64,000 nt of DNA from Ctena decussata. Its lineage: Eukaryota > Mollusca > Bivalvia > Lucinida > Lucinidae. Within the stretch, counting starts at the first letter, position 1, and every line of letters begins with the position of its first letter. The stretch is from contig OZ022511.1 of the NCBI GenBank assembly GCA_963989385.1, forward strand, positions 4,836,001-4,900,000, given 5' to 3'. Positions 10,930-22,653 of the stretch are shown here, piece after piece. A program made the translations under genes and the position numbers. The notes below the pieces were generated by a model. It did not search any database and was not told where the DNA came from. It saw only the letters and a list, made by a program, of their open reading frames with translations.

Positions 10930-11812
10930 TTACTTCCATTCTTTTTATTTCACATTTTACTCGTCTGCCTAGGAAGAATTACCGTCTGTACTCTTTAACG
11001 TCTCTTACAAATGCTTACCTGGATGAGAGGGATGACAACTTAACAGTTGGCATTGCGTCAACACAGCTTGATTTACCAAAGCAAACCTTACGAGTTAGGG
11101 TGTCAGGGAGAGTGTAACGGTTGCCTATATGAGCCGCGACACGAGAAAACCTACAATGTGGTTGTGCGCCCAGCTCAGACTCAGATCAGCCTGGGCATCC
11201 GCTTAGTCTGATCAGAGTCTTCGCTGTCCGCATGGCGGTAGCTTAGACCCTTAGCTACCCTTTGAGCACTTAACGTAGAGTCTGATCAAACAGAGCGGAT
11301 GCATAGGCTGATCTGAGTCTGAGCTGGGCGGACAACCAAATTGTTGGTTTTGTCGTGTCGCGGCTCATATGTCCTTTTGAGGACCAATCTCATTATGGAT
11401 CATCTGAAAGCTGTAGCAACTTATGGATACGATATTAGACAGGATGTGGTCAATTCAGCATCAGAGTCTGGAGCCAACAACACGTCTAAAACAACATTAA
11501 GAGGATATTCTGATGAACTTGAAAGTTTGCTAAAATGGAAGAGTTTGAATGAAAAACTTAGTTCTTACTGTTGAAGGGAAAGGAATTACGCGAGATCATA
11601 CCCGCCATAAGTTGTAGCGGGAACAGACTACCATCCGCATACCGTCACATCAGGAAAATCCTCCACCACAACCGTCATCGGATGTGGGAGCGCCAGTAGA
11701 CTTGCAATACCGCATTCTTTTATATGCCAAGGGGAACGTTGAGGACAGACTTGTTGACCGGGGAAACTCCTAATGCTGACGGGACTGTAACTGAGACTAG
11801 GTGGTCAAATTC
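10930..11812 (+). pseudogene. Pogo/Tigger-like transposase fragment 2
   Basis: Second plus-strand copy. The HTH region reads LTSLTNAYLDERDDNLTVG, then LPKQTLRVRVSGRV, which is the psq-type signature seen before DDE domains of pogo-like transposases. A MITE (11131-11366) then interrupts it. DHLKAVATYGYDIRQDVV follows at 11.4 kb, and scattered DDE-region remnants (GNVEDRLVDRG, NADGTVTETRWSNS) run to about 11.81 kb. Several stops and frameshifts make it non-functional. Confidence 0.65.
11131..11366. mobile_element. Foldback MITE copy 2, ATAT target duplication
   Basis: Same family as copy 1, with ends GAGCCGCGACACGAG and its reverse complement. ATAT flanks both sides (11127-11130, 11367-11370). 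The homologous site in the other transposase fragment, near 6940, reads CTTATATGTTC with no insertion. Confidence 0.9.
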
Positions 11813-12239
11813 ACCGCTATCTAGATCTTGCTTGAATGCAGACTGATGTTTTAGAACATAATACTTTATGGTAAATTTTACAAGTGACTCACATGATAGT
11901 TGAAATGGTTTGAGGCATAAATGTGTGGCACTCAGCATTATACTTACGCTGGAAGGAACCATAGCATCCGACATCCATGTGCTGAAGTATGTAGCCGGTG
12001 TGAGCTGTAAATCTGAGTCGGATGATTTTTTAGGTCTATGCTTATTTATCAAGTCCTGTAGAAACATGAGATTTATGTCCATACAAAAATAACATGACAG
12101 ACCGATCTTCTGTAACAGTGGCCTACTTGTATACTACTAAATTTGAGGAACTTGCAACATTGCGGAATTTGCGAACGAAACCTTACAATTTTAATGACAT
12201 TTGCTTGAATGTAGAGATAAAGATAACAATAAACCACAT
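11813..12239. other. No recognisable feature
   Basis: Short frames only, with no recognised motif. It lies between the transposase remnant and the next MITE. Confidence 0.35.
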
Positions 12240-12475
12240 GGGCCGCGACACGTGAAACCCAGCAATGTGGTTGTGCGCCCTGCGCAGACTCAGATCAGCC
12301 TGGGCATCCGCACAGTCTGATCAGAGTCTTTCCAAAGCGCTTAAAAGGGAGCAAAGAGTCTAAGCTACCTTCACGCGGACAGCCAAGACTCTGATCAGAG
12401 TGTGCGGATGCCCAGGCTGATCTGAGTCTGCGCTGGGCGCGCAACCACATTGTTGGTTGTCTCGTGTCGCGGCTC
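12240..12475. mobile_element. Foldback MITE copy 3
   Basis: Full-length family member. The flanks are ACAT and ATAT, consistent with a 4-bp duplication carrying one substitution. Confidence 0.85.
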
Positions 12476-13575
12476 ATATACACATTTACTAAACGTGCGG
12501 TTCTGATCCTGTAAAAGAAGCACTTTGAATTTAAACCGACACCGTTTTTTTTTTCTGCTTGGCAGTTGCTTAGATTGCTTTCCTGTAGAATGGCATCTCA
12601 ACTAGAATATAGAACGAAAGTTTTTACATCAATTATTTCTATGATAAAACACTTATAAGAGACAGAGACGCTTGCAATCACAAACTTCAATCATTCTTTA
12701 TACTGCTTCAGAGACCCAGTCGTAATTGCTTTTCTATCCGATTGACGCTTTGATGAGTATAAAGACCACACATCTTCATCAGTCCGCTTAATTGCATATT
12801 ACGATTGCTATTAGAAGCTTTAAACCAAGCCATTTTGTAGCATCTATAAAGTTCTAATTAGGTTGTAAAGAAATCTCAATTATAGACGATCTGTTTACTG
12901 CTCACAAGTATAATTCTGAAGTAAAAACCTACTCTAAAAGGATACCCTATGATTAAAAGGAAGTGTATTGGATGTAACACAAATGTAATGCTACAGTCTG
13001 CAATGCTTAGTGGTTAAACCAATCATGGCTAATAAATTTTCTTTTCTTTTATATTGCACGCCGATAGTCGGGCATCAGACTAAAATGAGCATAAAGCTAT
13101 TTTGAACGGTTAGGGTTGAAGTTTTTCTTGTCTGTTGCTTGGCTATTCGGGCTTCGGCTTGTGCTTTTCATTTGCTCCACTATTTTAGTGGTGCTGTACA
13201 TGTATGACACCCCAGGAGTCAACTGGTGTCGCAATACGTTATTTCTGTGGAGTCTTTCATCTTTGATTCAGCATGGTTTTTATCAGTTTGTTTTGTTTCC
13301 TGTGATGATTCATAAATGGGTTAGGAAACCTTCACGAGGGTCAGACAGCTAAATAACTGTTTCGAACCGTTGCGGAACCTAAGGGCGAGTGTTTGGATTC
13401 AGTTAACTAATTCAAGCTATTATTGTTTTGCCCATTTGTTATATTGTTTTATGAAAATCTCTTTTGAGTTCTGTTTTAATTTAGATTTTTCCTTGATTTC
13501 ATACATATATATAGCCCTGGGTCTGGGGAAGATAATTCCTCGAGTCACCAATTTGATCCTAACAGGCAACTTATA
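12476..13575. other. Non-coding stretch
   Basis: About 1.1 kb without a recognised gene or repeat. Short frames near 13.1-13.35 kb are leucine/phenylalanine-rich, have no family signature, and were not called. Confidence 0.35.
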
Positions 13576-14932
13576 CGAGGGTCATTTCAGAAATAGTGTA
13601 AATGAGTCGGCCATTCCTAGGAATGTTGACCGATTTTTGAAATTTATGTTTTAACTTTCAGGTTTACATATCACCCAATGGCATTCACTCAAAATATTTG
13701 AGGCTCTGGTATTTTCTTCAAAATATGCCTTCACAATTGTTGTTAGGGTAAGGACACTGAGTAGAAACAGACGGAATATTCATGTAAAGACAAATTCATA
13801 TTTTCTAAACTCTGGATACAAGCAGCTCTGGATTGATACCTATAATACCTGTTATACTGAAAATATTCCAGTATGAAAAACATTGTATTGGCCTTGCTAA
13901 CACACAAAACTGACCTTGCAAGATATGCTAATCATGGAACAATGCGCGTTTCTGATGACGTCACTTCCTGCGCTAAATTGAAATGTATAGTAAGTTGTTT
14001 AAACTTCGATTTTAAGGTCAAATTAAGTGAACGTGAATGTTTGGTGACAGATATGAAACAAAAAATAAATAATCTTTAATTCGTCATGCTTGTTATTTGT
14101 TATAAATAATCTATAAAGGCGCCTTATGCTCTTTTGTCAGTGGCCTACCTGATTTTTACGATAAACTTCCCCACCCACCCACATATTTCAATGTCAGTTT
14201 GTCATATTAAATAACAAGTCTCTCATATCTTTATATATGACTTTTTCTATCAATATGTCCCTCTAACTTTTGATATTAATTAAAGTTAAATATAGCCTGT
14301 GTCTTTTTATTAGAAGATAATTTCATTTTATTGTTTTGTATTTATCATGAATTGCTGCTACTTTGCAACTTCCGGCGTGGGGTTTGCACATGTATCCTCT
14401 AGTTTCATCAGTGATTTGATGCCATTCGTAACAAAATATAGTGACCTAATCATTTCTGTAATAAAATGTCTGTCATTTGTTGAAATTGGATGTGATTGAG
14501 TCAAAAATCACAATTTTATTGATAAAATGCATTTACAATAACTTTGCATTTATAACCACAAAGCAGACAAAAAATCTCGTTTATTATGTTACTTGTGTAG
14601 AATTTGGAAACACTTTCTATATTACTTTCTTATTTTACATTGAAAGGACAGTATTACGCGTTTCTTTATTAAAATATATCATTTTCTCATTGAGCAAACA
14701 GCAATAGAACACGAGAGACTTTCAGTGAAAATGTATAGTTTCCAGTATCCACACCCTTATGACGTATAAGCACGTGCTGTCATGCATAGGTGACTTAGAA
14801 ATTCTTTTAATGCATACATGTACCATTCTAAAGCACTTGAATTTAGCTTTCCAATGATATATAACACCACTGCTAAATATCAGCGAATAGGCTACCCTGA
14901 GATCATTTACATTATTTCTGAAATGCCCCTCG
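13576..14932. mobile_element. Mariner-type inverted-repeat element, no intact transposase
   Basis: Terminal inverted repeats of about 31 bp with two mismatches, starting CGAGGGTCATTTCAGAAATA on the left and CGAGGGGCATTTCAGAAATA on the right (read inward). TA flanks both ends (13574-13575, 14933-14934). TA duplication and a CGAGGG-type end fit the Tc1/mariner superfamily, and 1357 bp is the usual length of a full mariner. No transposase frame or D,D34D-like motif could be read inside, so it is either very decayed or a filler-bearing non-autonomous copy. Confidence 0.65.
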
Positions 14933-15252
14933 TATTACTTTCAAATTGATTATCTCTTTCAACTCTGATTTTATTTTCTATGGTTTTATAAATGTGCATA
15001 TCCCCGCAGCAGGAGCAGATAATACTGTTGTTGGACTAAATTCTTGCTGTAAAAGAACGGTTATGTTACTTACATCATTTCTGTAAAATTTCACAGAGAT
15101 AAACAGAAACTCTAATTTTATATATTTTCTGCATGATTTTATGCATGGAAACAGTCCTATGTCAGGAGCAGATAACCCCAGGAGACAAATTCTGATCATG
15201 ACAGGAAGCTTATATTGTTTTGATCAGTTGCTGCTTATTGTTTCTTAAAATA

Positions 15253-15711
15253 GAGGCGCCGTTGCCGAGTGGTTAGAGTGGCGCTCGATTATGGTGCAGA
15301 ACGTTCTGGAAGGTCATGAGTTCGCGGCTCACCTTCGCCATCCGACGACTGGAAAACTCTGTCTGTCAACCCAGCAGTAGATGGCTACCTTTTTCGAATC
15401 AGGGAAGGATAAGGCAGCGACAGGAGAGAAATGGGCTCTGGAAAACTCTGTCTGTCAACCCAGCAGTAGATGGTTACCTTTTTCGAATCAGGGAAGGATA
15501 AGGCAGCGACAGGAGAGAAATGGGCTCTGGAAAACTCTGTCTGTCAACCCAGCAGTAGATGGGTACCTTTTTCGAATCAGGGAAGGATAAGGCAGCGAAA
15601 GGAGAGAAACGGGCTCTGCCTTTCATATGCTGTGCCCAAGATACAGTGAGTCTCTAACCCCCACTGCCCCTACGGCTATTTGGCTATGGGAAAGCTTTAC
15701 CTTTACCTTTA
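15253..15711 (+). mobile_element. tRNA-derived SINE with internal tandem repeats
   Basis: The 5' head is tRNA-like: GTTGCCGAGTGGTTAGAG resembles a Leu/Ser-type A box, and GGTCATGAGTTCGCGGCTC sits at the B-box position. The middle holds three 89-bp units. The 3' end is CTTTACCTTTACCTTTAAG. No clean acceptor stem or tRNA-length fold exists, so it is not a tRNA gene. Target duplications were not resolved. Confidence 0.6.
15350..15616 (+). repeat. 89-bp tandem repeat, three units, inside a SINE
   Basis: Units begin CTGGAAAACTCTGTCTGTC and include AGTAGATGG-TACCTTTTTCG. They differ at only a few bases. Because 89 is not divisible by three, successive units are read in different frames, so the matching short frames here are a by-product of the repeat. 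Confidence 0.9.
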
Positions 15712-15779
15712 AGTTGTTGCACGTTTCAGGAAAAATCGCATTCAACCCTGATTTTATATAGATTTTTTTTTCATGACAA

Positions 15780-16150
15780 TACCCCCGCTTTGAAAAATTG
15801 TGGGTGTGGGTGGGGGGGGGGGGCGGGGCGGGTATACTGGTTTACATCTGTCCGTCATTCCGTCTGTCCGTAATTCCGTCTGTCCGTAACACTTTCTTTT
15901 GTAACATTTTTCTGTCAAAGATTTCTCCGTAACCATATACTTGAATGTTCATATTTTTGGTATGCTGATTGGACTTGTTGTGTTGTCGGATTGCGATTCA
16001 GCTCTCTCCTGCTTATTTTCCAGTTATTTATCCATTTTTCTTTCATTCCTGTCAACATTTTGGTCAAAGATTTCTCCACAACCATATGAGCTAGAATCAA
16101 GATTTATCCACAAACCATATGACCTAGAATCTTCATGGTGGGCATACAGG
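15780..16150 (+). mobile_element. Possible Helitron-like fragment
   Basis: Starts TACCCCCGCTTTG, then GGCGGGGCGGGTATACTGG, then a TCTGTCCGTCATTCCGTCTG run and three loose repeats of TTTCTCC-(A)ACCATATGA-CTAGAATC. The order (C/G-rich hairpin, CCGTC run, degenerate repeats) matches the three better-defined elements in the window. The 3' end could not be found. Confidence 0.4.
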
Positions 16151-16663
16151 TAGATAACGACTCGTTGTATTGTGGGATTGAGACACACCCTCTCCTACAT
16201 ATTCTTCTTTGTATTTGTTCATTTTTCTTTCTTTCCATCATTTATATAATGGAATTTTTTGTCAAAGTTTCTTTGTAACTAAATATATATATTATACGAA
16301 ATGACAACAACCTGATGAGTCGTGTGATAGAGAATGGACTTCTCCTATTTTGTCTCCATGCATTCAATACATTAATTTTTCGTAACAGATTTCTCAGCAG
16401 CTGTTCAAGGTAGAAAGGTCATATTTGGTAAATATAATATATATCTTAATAGAAATCCAAATATCTTGCTCTTTCTGCGTGAGGCTCAAAACTGTTTGGT
16501 ATCCCCTCGAATGTCGGTTCATTCTGATCATCGCTTATCTTTCTATACATCTAAGGCACAGCGGCTATAATAGTCAACGTACCCACTTTCCTTACAGTTC
16601 ACAACAGACTGCTATTGCAGCTCACTTAGTTTATTACGGATTAGATAGAGGATCTTACATGAG

Positions 16664-16780
16664 TGCTCATGTATTATTGAATTTATTAAACGAGTTGGGG
16701 AAAAAGATAAGATGCGAGGCTTGCCGAGCATCTTATCGGTTTTCCCCAACGAGTTTAATAAATTCAGTAATACATGAGCA
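16664..16780. repeat. Long near-perfect palindrome
   Basis: Two arms of about 55 bp: TGCTCATGTATTATTGAATT on the left returns as the reverse complement near 16760-16780. The loop is GAGGCTTGCCGAG. The same loop recurs at the apex of an unrelated palindrome at 53.5 kb. Confidence 0.85.
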
Positions 16781-17453
16781 CGAATGCAAGATTCTTTTTA
16801 TCATATGACAATAAAATCGCATTTTATCAGCAGAATTTGCACTAAAACGTCACGATTTCGCCATTAGAAACGCGACGTTTTATGGACGCCAACGTATAAC
16901 GTTACGACGTAATTTGCATATTTAATCCACTTGTGGATTATCGCATTTAATGCATGGCTTTATTACACTCTCAGATGCGACGTCATATGATAATATTATA
17001 TCGTAACTGTTAGAACAGCATCATAATATTTAGCCACAGTCAAGCGGTCCCGAAATATTTGCCTAATTGACACAGTTGTCCCGAAATTTCCGAATTGATA
17101 TGCTCTCAATCAATGATTTCCCGAAACATTTTACTATAACTCAAGTTTGTGCTGAAATTATATTTTCAACGTATGCTACTTGGGCTATAGTCCTGTCTAA
17201 AATGTACAGATACTTCGTTTTCCGTGTCCAGATATTTTGTCTTATTAAACTCTATGCAATGTTTTACTGAAAACAGTTTCTCTATCTATAAGGAGCCGCA
17301 TACTGTGATAGGTCTGTTATACAATATATTTAAGACACGGGGTATGAATTACCTGCCCGTTTTCGGTTTGGGTTGCTGAATGACCACCTGTCTGTGAACA
17401 AATCTATTCGTTCGGTTTGAAGTAAGTGTCTTCCGTGACCTGTTGTCATTATT

Positions 17454-17598
17454 AGCTCGCCTGAACGAAGTTCAAGAAGAGCTATTGCACTACCCCCGGC
17501 GTCGGCGTCAGCGTCAGCGTTGGCGTCAGCGTTAGCAAAATGTTAAAGTTTTACGTTAAAGTTTTTTATGTGATGGGCAAGGCGCTGTCAGGCGAGCC
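17454..17598 (+). mobile_element. Short tandem-repeat element bounded by GCTCGCC / GGCGAGC
   Basis: Starts AGCTCGCCTGAACGAAGTTC with a local hairpin to AGAAGAGCT, runs through GGCGTCGGCGTCAGCGTCAG repeats and ends at CAGGCGAGC. It is organised like the 5' ends of the Helitron-like elements. Probably a truncated relative. Confidence 0.4.
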
Positions 17599-18180
17599 AT
17601 TCTGTCCCTGTGATAGGTCGTGTTGTATATAGTTCTTTCTCGTTTGGTTACGAGGGCGAGATACGTGGCCTGATTGTAATAGTGTTCATTGCTCTTGAGG
17701 AAGGGAACCCATCTATTGATTTTATTCCTGACCATTGCCTATCTTTTTAATTTGATATAAAAATATTGTGATAAAGTAATCTAGCTTATTCCACAACGAC
17801 TGTTGTAGAAACACGCACGCACGCACATGACTGTCCGTATTCTGTACCTAGACTTATATACCCTGTGCCTAGGAGGCGAAACCTGGTATGTATACTGGAC
17901 TAAAGAATAGCACAGAGAAGTCGTAAATGGCTGGCATATTTCCTGCGAAGCCGTAAAAGAACACCGTTGTCAAGTCTTGAAAGTCATGAAAATGTAATAA
18001 CACGTTTTAAAATATGATGAATCCTTATTTTTTTTTCTTTAAAAAATAATCATAATTTGCACTGTTCAATAGTCAATCAGACGACACATCTAATTTACAA
18101 ATATGGATTAATCTGTCGAATCGAATAATTTGTCTACGCTAATATAATGACTATAAAATCTCGTTACATGTACATTAAAA

Positions 18181-18417
18181 GAGCTGCGACACGAGAAAAC
18201 CATCAAAGTGGTTGTGAGCAAAGCGCAGACTCAGATCCGCCTGGGCATCCGCCCAGTCTGACTAGAGTCTCCACTTTGCGCTTGAAGAGTAGCTAAAGAT
18301 TTAAGCTACCTCCATGCGGACAATGAAGACTCTGATTAGACTGGGCGATTGTCCAGGCTGATCTGAGATTGCGCTGGGCGCACAACCACTTTGTTTGTTT
18401 GCATCGTGTCGTGGCTT
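18181..18417. mobile_element. Foldback MITE copy 4
   Basis: Diverged full-length copy (GAGCTGCGACACGAG left, GTCGTGGCTT right). The 4-bp duplication has eroded. Confidence 0.8.
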
Positions 18418-18484
18418 ATATATTAAGGTGGGACGTATTAGAGGAGACACGGGCAGACTCAGTGCCAACAGGTGAAACTTATGG

Positions 18485-18742
18485 AAAGTAAAAAGTATGC
18501 AAAGACCAGGAACTGAAACAATCAAAATCCAAATCCAGCCCTCAAACCATAGTTGGAAACAACTAAGATTACAAATAATCAAGATACAGAGAACATATGG
18601 CCAACCGAGTGAGCAGCTTGTTCCCAAAAGGTGGCCACTCAGCAACCCAAACCGAACCAAAAATAATAAGAACATACATAAGGTAAAACATCACAGAAAC
18701 TCTGACCCCAAAAACAGGCAACAGAGAACCACAACAGAACTA
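18485..18742 (-). repeat. 3' pseudo-LTR of the Penelope-like element
   Basis: Begins AAAGTAAAAAGTATGC. It is homologous to the 3' terminal region of the other Penelope family in the window (shared GGAACTGA and GGTGGC-ACTCAGC islands), so it is the element's 3' end. Confidence 0.85.
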
Positions 18743-19097
18743 CCGCCTTGGAACGGTCAGTAATGAATTACTGGGGGGCTTAAATCGATTTTACAGGCCC
18801 AACCTCACCCTCAGTTTCTGAAGTGGTACAAAACATTTAGTTGGTAGTTCGGTTCGCATGATAACCCTCTAACTCGTCAATGAATAATCACGGTAAACAC
18901 ATAAATCAAATTTCAACACCATGAAGAAGCAAAGACGAGGACTCAACAGATACAACGGGCCGTCTGACAGGTGGAGATCCCTGTCCTGCCAAACGACCCC
19001 ACTGGAAATCTGAAGCAAAAGAAGGTCACCAGTTGAGCCCCGGTGGACCAAGCAACAGACAAAAAGGCTCCGGTCCAACAAACTAAAATATATAGCT

Positions 19098-21380
19098 TTA
19101 GGTCGGGGCCATCATAGAGTCTGACGACCGATCCCCCGAAGTGCAATTAAAGAGTGCAGCAAAGTTATCAACCGTGATTGGGTTAATCACTAAGCATGCA
19201 GACTGTCGCATAACATTTAAATTATAGCCAATACGTTTGTGACGTATTATTATTTTTCGGAATTGATTAGAAAAATCAGTCCTACCCTTAATCTTTTTGA
19301 ATTTGTATACTAAGTCACCATAAAATTCTGGTTCCGATAGGCCTTGGTGTGAAAGATATTTTAATCCGACATCAAATTTTGAAACCAATTCATGGTGTCT
19401 GCGATAGAATTTAGAAACAGCCTTTCTAAGCTTATGATACCGATAGCCCTGTTGAAGAAGTTTAGCAGTTAAACATTTATTACGAGCATTAAAGTCATCT
19501 ACATGACTACACACTCTAGCAAATCTTATAAGTTGAGAAATATACACTCCATAAGAGGGACGACGTGGAACGTCACCATCCAAAAATGGAAAATTAACTA
19601 TATCAAAGTCAAAGTCATCACGTTTATCATAAATTTTAGAAGATACAAAACCGTTAGAAATAGATAGATGTAAATCCAAAAAGGGGGCCTCGGTATCTGA
19701 AGTATTAGCTTTATTCAATTTAAGTTCAGGTGGGTAAATTTGGTTAACCATGCTTTCAAAATAAGGATTATCAATATTCAGAAGATCGTCTAAATATCTA
19801 GAGGTAGAGTTAAATGCCTCAATGATATCAGCTTGATTATCAACCGAAAGAGAAGTCATGAAATCTCTTTCATAACAAAATAAAAACAAATCGGCCAAAA
19901 GAGGAGCACAATTTGTACCCATCGGAATACCAACAATTTGTCTGTATAACTTATTACCAAATCTGATGTAAATATTATCTAAGAGATATGATAAGGCGTC
20001 ACATACATTCTGACATGACCAAAGACTATATCCTCTATATATTTTACGGTCAGTAGAAGTGAAAAACGCTTTCTTATCGTTACAGGCAATATAAAGGGTA
20101 TCTTCATTTTTGGAGAACTTTTTGAAGGCCCTCTCAATCAAATCAACAAGTTTTTCCTTTATTAAATTATGGGGTAATGTGGTATAAAGAGTAGAAAAAT
20201 CATAAGTGGACAAACTAGTCGCACGGAACCCTCTTGACTTCAGTTTACTAAGTACCTCACCAGAATTTTTTATAGACCAAAACATATTTTTCCCTGACCT
20301 CTCATACACTGTCTCATAGTACCAAATGACACGAGATTTCACAGCAGTGAGGCAAGAAGTTAATAATTTAGATAATTCTGTAGTAGTACAAGAGCTAGAG
20401 TTGGCAATGAATCTAGCTTTATACGGTTTTTTGTGAAGCTTAGGTAACCAATACATCGTAGGAAGTTTGTCTTGGCGTTCCTTAACGTTTACAGCAAACT
20501 TTAAAGGCAAATTATTTGAGTGGCTATTAACGACAGTCTTCTCATCTGTAAAAGTCTCTTCGTAAGCCGTGGTGCCGTTAAGTGCCTGCTTCAAAGTGTT
20601 AATATAGTGCATCCGACAAACAACAACAATGTTGTTTGCGGCCTTGTCAGCAGGAACCAAAACATACTTCCTATGAAAATCCTGGATACCCTGCTTCAAA
20701 TATCTAAAGGAAGATTTAGGCTTAGGAGGTAAAAGATTAGTATTGTTTGAATAAAACTTTATACGTTTATCCACAATATTAAAGATACTTAGTTTCCATT
20801 TCTTTAAAGCGTTACTTTCAACACCCTCTCGTTTACACCAACGATTACCAAAATCGTTTAATGCAGATGCAATTTCTTCCCTACATCTGTTGAAATCGAT
20901 ATGGGAAGGGAATCTATACTTAGGACCCTTAGAAACAATGTTACGAATTCTAGAATCCGTGATGATCTTCAAATTTCCAGTCACAACATGACCTGCTGAT
21001 GGGTAAATAAATTTGGAATCTTTACAATCTCATGAATCAGGAGTATTAGCATCGATGTCAAGATCAGACACAAGTTTATTGAAATTAAATATGATACTTC
21101 TAATCGGTTTGTTATACTTATAACAAATAATAGGTGGTTCAGAATTTTGGAAATAATCAGGTATGGAAGATGTAACAGATTTATCCTGAAATATACTAGG
21201 TAAATCTATAAAGTCAATACCTTTGTTAATGAAAGGGATTTTAATGAAATTTCTTTTATGATTGATTTCAGAATCAATTAGTGGACGGAGAGCGTGTTGA
21301 GTATAACATCTAGTTAGAAGTGCCGCTTCGTACATTTGGTGATTTCTATAACATCTAGTTAGAAGTGCCGCTTCGTACAT
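19098..21380 (-). CDS. Penelope-like reverse transcriptase, ORF split by one in-frame stop
   Basis: The downstream 628 codons (19098-20984) are uninterrupted. Counting from the first Met of that part: a conserved N-terminal region with YVLVPADKAANN (108-119), RT residues YDFSTLYTTLP (261-271, Asp262), GIPMGTNCAPLLADLFL (352-368) and YLDDLL (397-402, the catalytic pair), then a thumb region with PFLDGDVPR. A TGA at 21030-21032 lies in the same frame, and 100 or so codons upstream (FINKGIDFIDLP, FNKLVSDLDID) belong to the same protein. No GIY-YIG nuclease is present, unlike canonical Penelope. The first ~30 codons contain a 15-residue duplication (MYEAALLTRCY twice). The start is uncertain. RT would copy the element RNA at the target site. 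Confidence 0.8.
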
Positions 21381-22653
21381 TTGGTGATTTCGTTCCCATC
21401 AGCTTCCTGGGAAAAATCGTTCTGAGAACTGAACAGAAAGAAAGGGAAGTCTGTATTAAGCTTAACTATTAAAAGAAAAGCTGACCAGTCAACAAAAAAG
21501 TTGTAGATCAAAATCTATATCCCGAAATAAGTGTTTCTAAGAGTCAAACAAGTTAAGCTTTGTTAAATTCACTGAGAGTAGTTTGCACTTGAAGCCCTTA
21601 CAGAGCGATGGGAATGAAATTGGAAGATGTTTTGTGTCTCTTGTCGATATAGCACTGCTATGTGACCCAGTTAAACTGGCATTTGGACAGGCTGTCAATA
21701 TGCGGGGTCTTTGGCACTTAGAATTAATTATCGTGGAAAGAGGTAATGTAGGCATGAAAGTTGTCCCCTGTTGTTTCTGTGTTGCTTCATTCCACAACGG
21801 GTCCTTACCGGGTCATGCTCTGTAGATATGTTCTATTGATATAAATATCACATTTCGAAGGCAGTGTAGACTCATTACAGCCGGTAAAATGTTTTTTAAA
21901 TTACTATTTGTTATGCGTTCCCTTGCTATAGGATTTTAGGAGTGTCGGAAGGTGCAGAGCTGTGGCGAAAGAAAGAAATCACATAAACAAGTCAGAGTTG
22001 TGATTTTATGCATTTATAACGTGAAAAGTCTATTTTCAGTGTATAATTTATGGTTTGTCTCTTACTCTAAGGTATATAAGGTAGCACGTCATATGGCACT
22101 TGGCCGATGTCATTTGGCATTTGGCAAATTGATTAAAGTACATTTTATGGGGGGGGGGACAATTATCTAATCGAAATACAGCAAAACCTCTTTATGTCAT
22201 ATCGAATTATAAACTTTATCCTTTTATAAAATTATCATGTTTATCGTGATCAAATTCAGATAAAATATTAAACTTTCCCTTTTATGAGAACCTATTTGAC
22301 AATGTATTATTCAGAAACGGGACTATATATAATTGTGTATAAGGAACAACTATTTCTATCCAGCACAAATCGCCGCTCCAGACGTAATAGAATAGTGATA
22401 TTATCAACGAACTGATTTTTTTATACGTTTATTAGCAGTTTTGCGATGGTTAAGACATTTAAACAACAAACGTAATTAGTGAAAATCTTTTAACTATTTA
22501 TTCGAACTTGGTCTTATGCTGAAAAAGTCTACAAAATAATTTGGTCATTAAGCAGTTTTGATTTGCTACTTTAATGACTCTTTGTATTCACGAAGGTCAT
22601 AACATACATGTATTTCATAATATCATGATTTCGCAGATACCATTTTGCCTATA
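21381..22653 (-). other. 5' region of the Penelope-like element
   Basis: About 1.27 kb between the upstream pseudo-LTR and the RT ORF. It holds one minus-strand frame of about 85 codons (21537-21797) with no recognised motif. No endonuclease or zinc-finger domain was visible. A short G run lies at 22149-22158. Confidence 0.4.

Noticed and set aside
13116..13352. Possible small membrane protein
   Set aside because: The hydrophobic composition follows from T-rich DNA. No homologous frame, signal or context supports it.
15316..15590. Small protein with repeats (two overlapping frames)
   Set aside because: The frames are generated by the 89-bp SINE repeat; successive units are read in different frames.
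18301..18675. Conserved hydrophobic minus-strand ORF, also at 22623-22844
   Set aside because: Both copies lie in the 258-bp pseudo-LTR of the Penelope element. Identity reflects recent duplication, and the first one runs into a MITE.
21030..21032. Selenocysteine at the in-frame TGA of the Penelope RT
   Set aside because: The homologous codon in the second copy is TAA, which cannot encode selenocysteine. Readthrough, re-initiation or decay are more likely.
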